A stretch of DNA of 30,898 bases from the NCBI GenBank assembly GCA_019648995.1, contig BLXT01003725.1:736136-767033 (forward strand), read 5' to 3'. Made by a program: the position numbers and the translations under genes. Below the pieces are notes generated by a model. It was not told the DNA's origin. It was given only the letters and a program-made list of their open reading frames with translations, and searched no databases. Shown piece after piece: positions 30,371-30,898 of this stretch. The DNA comes from Plakobranchus ocellatus (Eukaryota > Mollusca > Gastropoda > Plakobranchidae). Positions within the stretch are counted from its first letter, which is position 1. Every line of letters begins with the position of its first letter.

Positions 30371-30601
30371 ATATCATCATAATTATAATCATCATCACCA
30401 CCACCATCCGTACAATGTTATCGTCACCACACGTCTAGGCTACCTTGATTAATCACATCTAATCATCCGCATCAATGGCATCATCTTTATCATCTTCTCC
30501 TCCACTACCATCGCCAGCACAACCACCACCATTATCTCCTTCATTTCTACCGTTGCGGTCATTATATTCATAATCACTACCACAACACCACCTATTACTT
30601 A

Positions 30602-30669
<68 letters not shown>

Positions 30670-30830
30670 CATCATCATCATCATCACCACCACCACCATC
30701 CACAGATCCATCATTATTATTATCAGCAGCAGCTGCACCACTATCATTAGTGCTAATGTGCATTAGCCATCATCATCATTTCATCACAATCATCACTCAA
30801 ACTAGACTTAGATCTGAATCCATATCATCA
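30371..30830. repeat. (ATC)n-rich low-complexity region
   Basis: Degenerate ATC/ACC trinucleotide sequence over about 450 bp with a nearly perfect core (CATCATCATC...) at about 30604-30690. Confidence 0.92.
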
Positions 30831-30898
30831 ACAGGCGTGCTATGTTTGTTTTTATTTATTAGTTTCTCTTTGTTTTTATTAAATAGCTTCTTCATTCA

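Larger units (their letters stand above)
29167..30898 (-). other. Presumed 5'-side intron, no coding exon seen
   Basis: Upstream of the first recognisable exon. I found no dynein-like or other coding sequence. It contains the TCTAGATC-rich patch and the (ATC)n-rich end, listed separately. No promoter could be supported; the gene's first exons are likely beyond the window. Confidence 0.7.

Overview
The window is animal nuclear DNA: AT-rich, intron-dense and full of microsatellites. It carries one large gene on the minus strand, and every convincing coding exon belongs to it. Read from high to low coordinate, 29 exons (29166 down to 5139) join in frame through GT-AG introns into 4,233 nt, or 1,411 codons, with no stop or frameshift. 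The product is an axonemal dynein heavy chain of the single-headed inner-arm group DNAH3/DNAH7/DNAH12. Wording in AAA1, AAA2 and the linker favours DNAH3. The gene is partial at both ends: the extreme N-terminal tail lies beyond 30898, and AAA3-AAA6, the stalk and the microtubule-binding domain lie below position 1.

Layout along the protein: exons 1-4 are distal tail, exons 4-14 the linker, exons 15-20 the hydrolytic AAA1 module (P-loop in exon 16, Walker B in exon 17, sensor I in exon 18), exons 21-26 AAA2 (P-loop in exon 22, degenerate Walker B in exon 24), and exons 27-29 the AAA2-AAA3 connection, with an acidic/poly-glycine insertion in exon 28. Positions 1-5138 and 29167-30898 look like flanking intron.

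The introns hold a decayed sense-oriented non-LTR retrotransposon (about 15214-16860), two tRNA-derived SINE-like copies in inverted orientation around exon 22, a 59-bp-arm foldback (19016-19202), a 118-N assembly gap inside a tandem repeat (20781-20898), many microsatellites and a TCTAGATC-rich patch at 29970-30340. That patch, the retroelement type and the GATA tracts suggest a lophotrochozoan, perhaps a gastropod mollusc; this is a weak inference.

No new multi-gene system is visible. The most unusual pattern is that four exons (12, 13, 15 and 25) have degenerate local copies of their own exon-intron border in the adjoining intron. Most donor copies keep their GT, while both acceptor copies have AG changed to AA. 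Other points to check are a stronger in-frame alternative donor for exon 5 and the hairpin-forming foldback in intron 13.
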